Shown: positions 59,307 through 61,446 of the stretch, piece after piece
Numbering within the stretch: position 1 is the first letter of the stretch
Layout: every line of letters begins with the position of its first letter
NCBI GenBank assembly: GCA_017404025.1
Contig: JAFRDD010000111.1
Span: 1 to 61,446 of the forward strand
Reading direction: 5' to 3'
Length of the DNA: 61,446 nucleotides
Origin: Clostridia bacterium
GTDB taxonomy: Bacteria; Bacillota; Clostridia; TANB77; CAG-508
Program-made: the position numbers and the translations under genes
Notes under the pieces: generated by a model
What the model was told of the DNA's origin: nothing
Seen by the model: the letters and a program-made list of their open reading frames with translations, nothing else
The model's database searches: none

Positions 59307-61052
59307 ATGAGTAAAGAAATTACAGGAAAAGTAACAATAAATAACAAAACTGTTACAGAGTTTTTTAATTCTGATTATACAGATTTTACAAAATATGTAA
59401 TCAGTTCTCGTGCTTGTCCTTCTATGATGGATGGATTTAAGACAGGTGCAAGAAAGATTATGCATGCTGCATTCAATGGTAGTATCAAAGGTGGTTCTAC
59501 TGTTAAATTATTGAATTTGTCTGGTGATACACTTAAATTAAGTTTGTATGCTCACGGTGATGCATCACTTAATTCAACAATTATTACACTTGCACAGGAT
59601 TTTAATGATAATTTGAATCCATTGACAATTGAAGGACAGTATGGTTCACTTCGTTCTCCCGAAGCATCAAGTCCTCGTTATCTTTATGTTCGTTTGAATA
59701 AGTATGCAAATCTTATTTATAAAACAGACATAGAATGCGTAAATTATGTATTTGATGAAGGTGAAACTCTTGAACCACATTATTATTTGCCAATCATTCC
59801 TACTGTATTGACAAGTAGAGGAATTGGCATGGCTCCTGGTTTTAGATTTTCAACTATGAGCTATAATCCAATTGACTTAATTGACAATTGTATTGCGGTA
59901 ATTAAGAAAGGTGAACCTAATAAATTGACAAGACCTTATGTAAGAGGTATTAAAACATATAATTGGAAGTTCATTATTGATGAAGAAAAAGGAACTTCTT
60001 ATTGGGAGAATTATGGAGAATGGTCATATAATAAGAGTCGTGATATTATGATAATTACTGACTTGCCTTATGATATGACATTTGATGATTTTGAAAAACT
60101 TCTTAATAAATATCTTGAGACAGGTTATATAAAGGACTGGAAGAATTTTAGCACTGGTGATAAGATAAACTATTCAGTTCAGTTTGAACAAGGACGACTA
60201 AGGAAAGAAATAGGACAAGAAACCGCAGATACTCACTTACCCAATAAGTTTAAATTGATTAAGAGGGTTCCAAATGATAATCTTTGGGTTCTTGATGAAA
60301 ATGGAAAAGTAAAGAACTTCTTTTCAACATCTGAACTTATAAAGCACTTTGTTGAAGTTCGTCTTGAAAAGTATAACGATAGGAAGTCTCGTTTGGTAGA
60401 TATTCTTACTAAAAAGTATAATGAAAATACAGACCTTTGTAAATTCATCAAACTTGTCATTGAAGGAAAGATTAAAATTAACAATCGACCAAGAGCTGAA
60501 ATTAAAGAAGACTTAAAACAATATAATCTTAAGGACAGCTTGTTAAGTGTTCCTATTTCTAAATTGACAAAGGAAGAATATGAAGCTTTGTTAAAAGAGA
60601 ATGAAAGTATTAAAAAAGAACTTGAATACATTAAGAATACTACAATTGAAGAAATGTATCTTAAGGACTTGAAAGAACTTAGGAAGGAACTTGAACCAGA
60701 TTTTCCTGAGGATGAAAATCCTCATAAGGAAAAATTCAGTGGTACATATAAGGAAGATACTGAAAAAGCAAAACTTGCTGCTTTAAAAGAAGCTGAAAAG
60801 AAAGCTAAAGCAAAAGAGAAAGAAAAGGTAGAAAAAGAAAAGACTAAGAAACAGAAAGAAAAAGAAAAAGCAGCTAAAGAAAAAGAAAAGTTAGCTAAAC
60901 AGAAAGAAAAGGAACGTAAAGCTAAAGAAAAAGAAAAATTAGCTAAGCAGAAAGAAAAGGAACGTAAAGCTAAAGAAAAGGAGAAGAAGCTTAAGGAAAA
61001 AGAAAAATTAGCTAAACAGAAAGAGAAGCTAGCAAAACTTAAAAAGAAATAA
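59307..61052 (+). CDS. DNA topoisomerase II medium subunit (T4 gp52-like, GyrA-type) with Lys-rich tail
   Basis: 581 residues (T4 gp52 is 442). The GyrA/ParC core is clear: SSRACPSMMDGFKTGARKIM, then LYAHGDASLNSTIITLAQDF and QYGSLRSPEASSPRYLYV with the catalytic Tyr at about residue 125 (R-Y pair). The extra length is mostly the C-terminal ~95 residues: a Lys/Glu/Ala repeat (KAKEKEKVEKEKTKKQKEKE and so on), a charged single alpha-helix or DNA-binding tail not known from T4 gp52. It pairs with the large subunit just upstream. Confidence 0.85.
   Translation: MSKEITGKVTINNKTVTEFFNSDYTDFTKYVISSRACPSMMDGFKTGARKIMHAAFNGSIKGGSTVKLLNLSGDTLKLSLYAHGDASLNSTIITLAQDFNDNLNPLTIEGQYGSLRSPEASSPRYLYVRLNKYANLIYKTDIECVNYVFDEGETLEPHYYLPIIPTVLTSRGIGMAPGFRFSTMSYNPIDLIDNCIAVIKKGEPNKLTRPYVRGIKTYNWKFIIDEEKGTSYWENYGEWSYNKSRDIMIITDLPYDMTFDDFEKLLNKYLETGYIKDWKNFSTGDKINYSVQFEQGRLRKEIGQETADTHLPNKFKLIKRVPNDNLWVLDENGKVKNFFSTSELIKHFVEVRLEKYNDRKSRLVDILTKKYNENTDLCKFIKLVIEGKIKINNRPRAEIKEDLKQYNLKDSLLSVPISKLTKEEYEALLKENESIKKELEYIKNTTIEEMYLKDLKELRKELEPDFPEDENPHKEKFSGTYKEDTEKAKLAALKEAEKKAKAKEKEKVEKEKTKKQKEKEKAAKEKEKLAKQKEKERKAKEKEKLAKQKEKERKAKEKEKKLKEKEKLAKQKEKLAKLKKK
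60770..61050 (+). repeat. Low-complexity Lys/Glu-coding repeat at the end of the gp52-like gene
   Basis: Purine-only-like tandem units coding for variants of AKEKEKLAKQKEKERK; one 54-base block (from about 60892) is repeated almost exactly from about 60946. Such repeats change length easily by slippage. Confidence 0.75.
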
Positions 61053-61054
61053 TT

Positions 61055-61183
61055 ATGGGAGATTATTTATTTTCTTTTAAAATCGGAAAATATGAAATAG
61101 GAATGTATAAACATTTTAAATGTTGGTATTTCTATAATGGATATATTAGAGAATTTATGTGGTGGTATATTTTCAAAAATTAA
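61055..61183 (+). CDS. Very small aromatic protein (42 aa)
   Basis: ATG at 61055 directly after the topoisomerase stop (2-base gap), TAA at 61181-61183. Sequence is aromatic and basic (FKCWYFYNGYIREFMWWYIF), with a Trp/Tyr-rich end that might associate with membrane. It is too short to assign; support is its position and clean spacing only. Confidence 0.4.
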   Translation: MGDYLFSFKIGKYEIGMYKHFKCWYFYNGYIREFMWWYIFKN

Positions 61184-61218
61184 ACAAGTTAAAATCTAAA
61201 TAAATCTTAATATGATAA

Positions 61219-61446
61219 ATGCTGCATCTTAATAAAGATATAAATGTAGTTAGTCAGTTTTTAGAAGAAGGAGATATAAGAGAAATACTCAGTAAACAGA
61301 TTGTTGGGGATATTGTTAATGGGCAAGAAATATTACCTGTTAAGATGTTTACAATGATTGCTCCTAAAGAAAAAAATAGTGAAGAATTTGAACTTGTTTC
61401 TCTTATAGCACAATCATCTTCAATATTAATAAATAAAACATATTCA
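61219..61446 (+). CDS. Unknown protein with MLHLNKDI start, cut by window edge
   Basis: 76 codons remain open to the end of the window. It begins MLHLNKDINVVSQFLEEGDI; the first eight residues and most of the first 24 bases match the start of the gene at 35008, though the rest differ. Helical and acidic. No family recognised. Confidence 0.55.
   Translation, partial: MLHLNKDINVVSQFLEEGDIREILSKQIVGDIVNGQEILPVKMFTMIAPKEKNSEEFELVSLIAQSSSILINKTYS

Noticed and set aside
1-61446. Possible stop-codon reassignment, as in some gut jumbo phages
   Set aside because: Clear genes end in TAA, TGA and TAG (for example TAG at 7131 and 7854), with new promoters or starts right behind. No conserved protein is interrupted by in-frame TAG or TGA.
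1-61446. Integrated prophage or plasmid
   Set aside because: No integrase, attachment repeats, partition genes or bacterial chromosomal genes seen; all content fits a lytic-type large phage, though only part of the genome is visible.

Overview
This window is a piece of a large, AT-rich (roughly 30% GC by eye) tailed-phage genome with a contractile tail and a distant T4-like core. The T4-type parts are the 3' end of a gp23-like major capsid protein, a gp18-like tail sheath, a gp19-like tail tube, both subunits of a T4-type topoisomerase II (gp39/gp52-like), a UvsW-like helicase and the C-terminal half of a family B DNA polymerase. The host is probably a gut Bacteroidota species. Most starts have A/T-rich leaders with no Shine-Dalgarno sequence, and the large fibre proteins carry CotH-like, BIG2-like and DUF1566-like lectin-fold modules. 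The host is an inference; I see no tRNA, integrase or host gene. Stops are ordinary (TAA mostly, some TGA and TAG), so the standard bacterial code fits.

Layout. 1-4.3 kb (+): capsid, sheath and tube. 4.4-9.6 kb: a homing-endonuclease-like gene, then small unknown genes, a lipoprotein, a second membrane or lipoprotein gene and an SPFH/band-7 protein. 9.7-14.3 kb (+): a C5-cytosine methyltransferase, an amino-methyltransferase, a PspC-like protein and a UvsW-like helicase. 14.5-15.6 kb (-): two unknown genes. 15.8-17.5 kb (+): sigma factor 1 and a co-transcribed acidic protein. 17.5-18.8 kb (-): a second homing-endonuclease-like gene. 18.9-19.7 kb (+): a membrane protein. 19.8-27.8 kb (-): five fibre or tail-appendage genes. 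27.9-36.1 kb (+): an unknown protein, the split DNA polymerase, a frameshifted nucleoside-deoxyribosyltransferase-like gene, GrpE and a run of small, tightly packed early-type genes. 36.2-54.6 kb (-): the adhesin block, with proteins of 2934, 1031 and 1263 residues and their small partners. 54.7-61.4 kb (+): a DarG-like macrodomain protein, a small DUF3820-like protein, sigma factor 2, topoisomerase II and a cut-off gene.

Regulation can be read from the sequence. One promoter class, TTGAA-TTT with TACTATATTA starting exactly 19 bases later in the best copies, precedes mainly non-structural genes, including both sigma factors, topoisomerase and GrpE. A second motif, TTTATTTTTA, precedes structural and virion-type genes on both strands. 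Neither looks like the Bacteroidota housekeeping promoter, and the window encodes two divergent sigma-70 family proteins that could read them. Sigma factor 1 and its downstream neighbour begin with short sequences resembling the T4 capsid-targeting leader. This raises the testable idea that a sigma factor is packaged and delivered with the DNA. The most notable other items are the DNA polymerase split between motifs A and B, the multi-domain 2934-residue fibre, and a group of genes that may deal with host defence or the host envelope (methyltransferases, macrodomain, PspC, SPFH).
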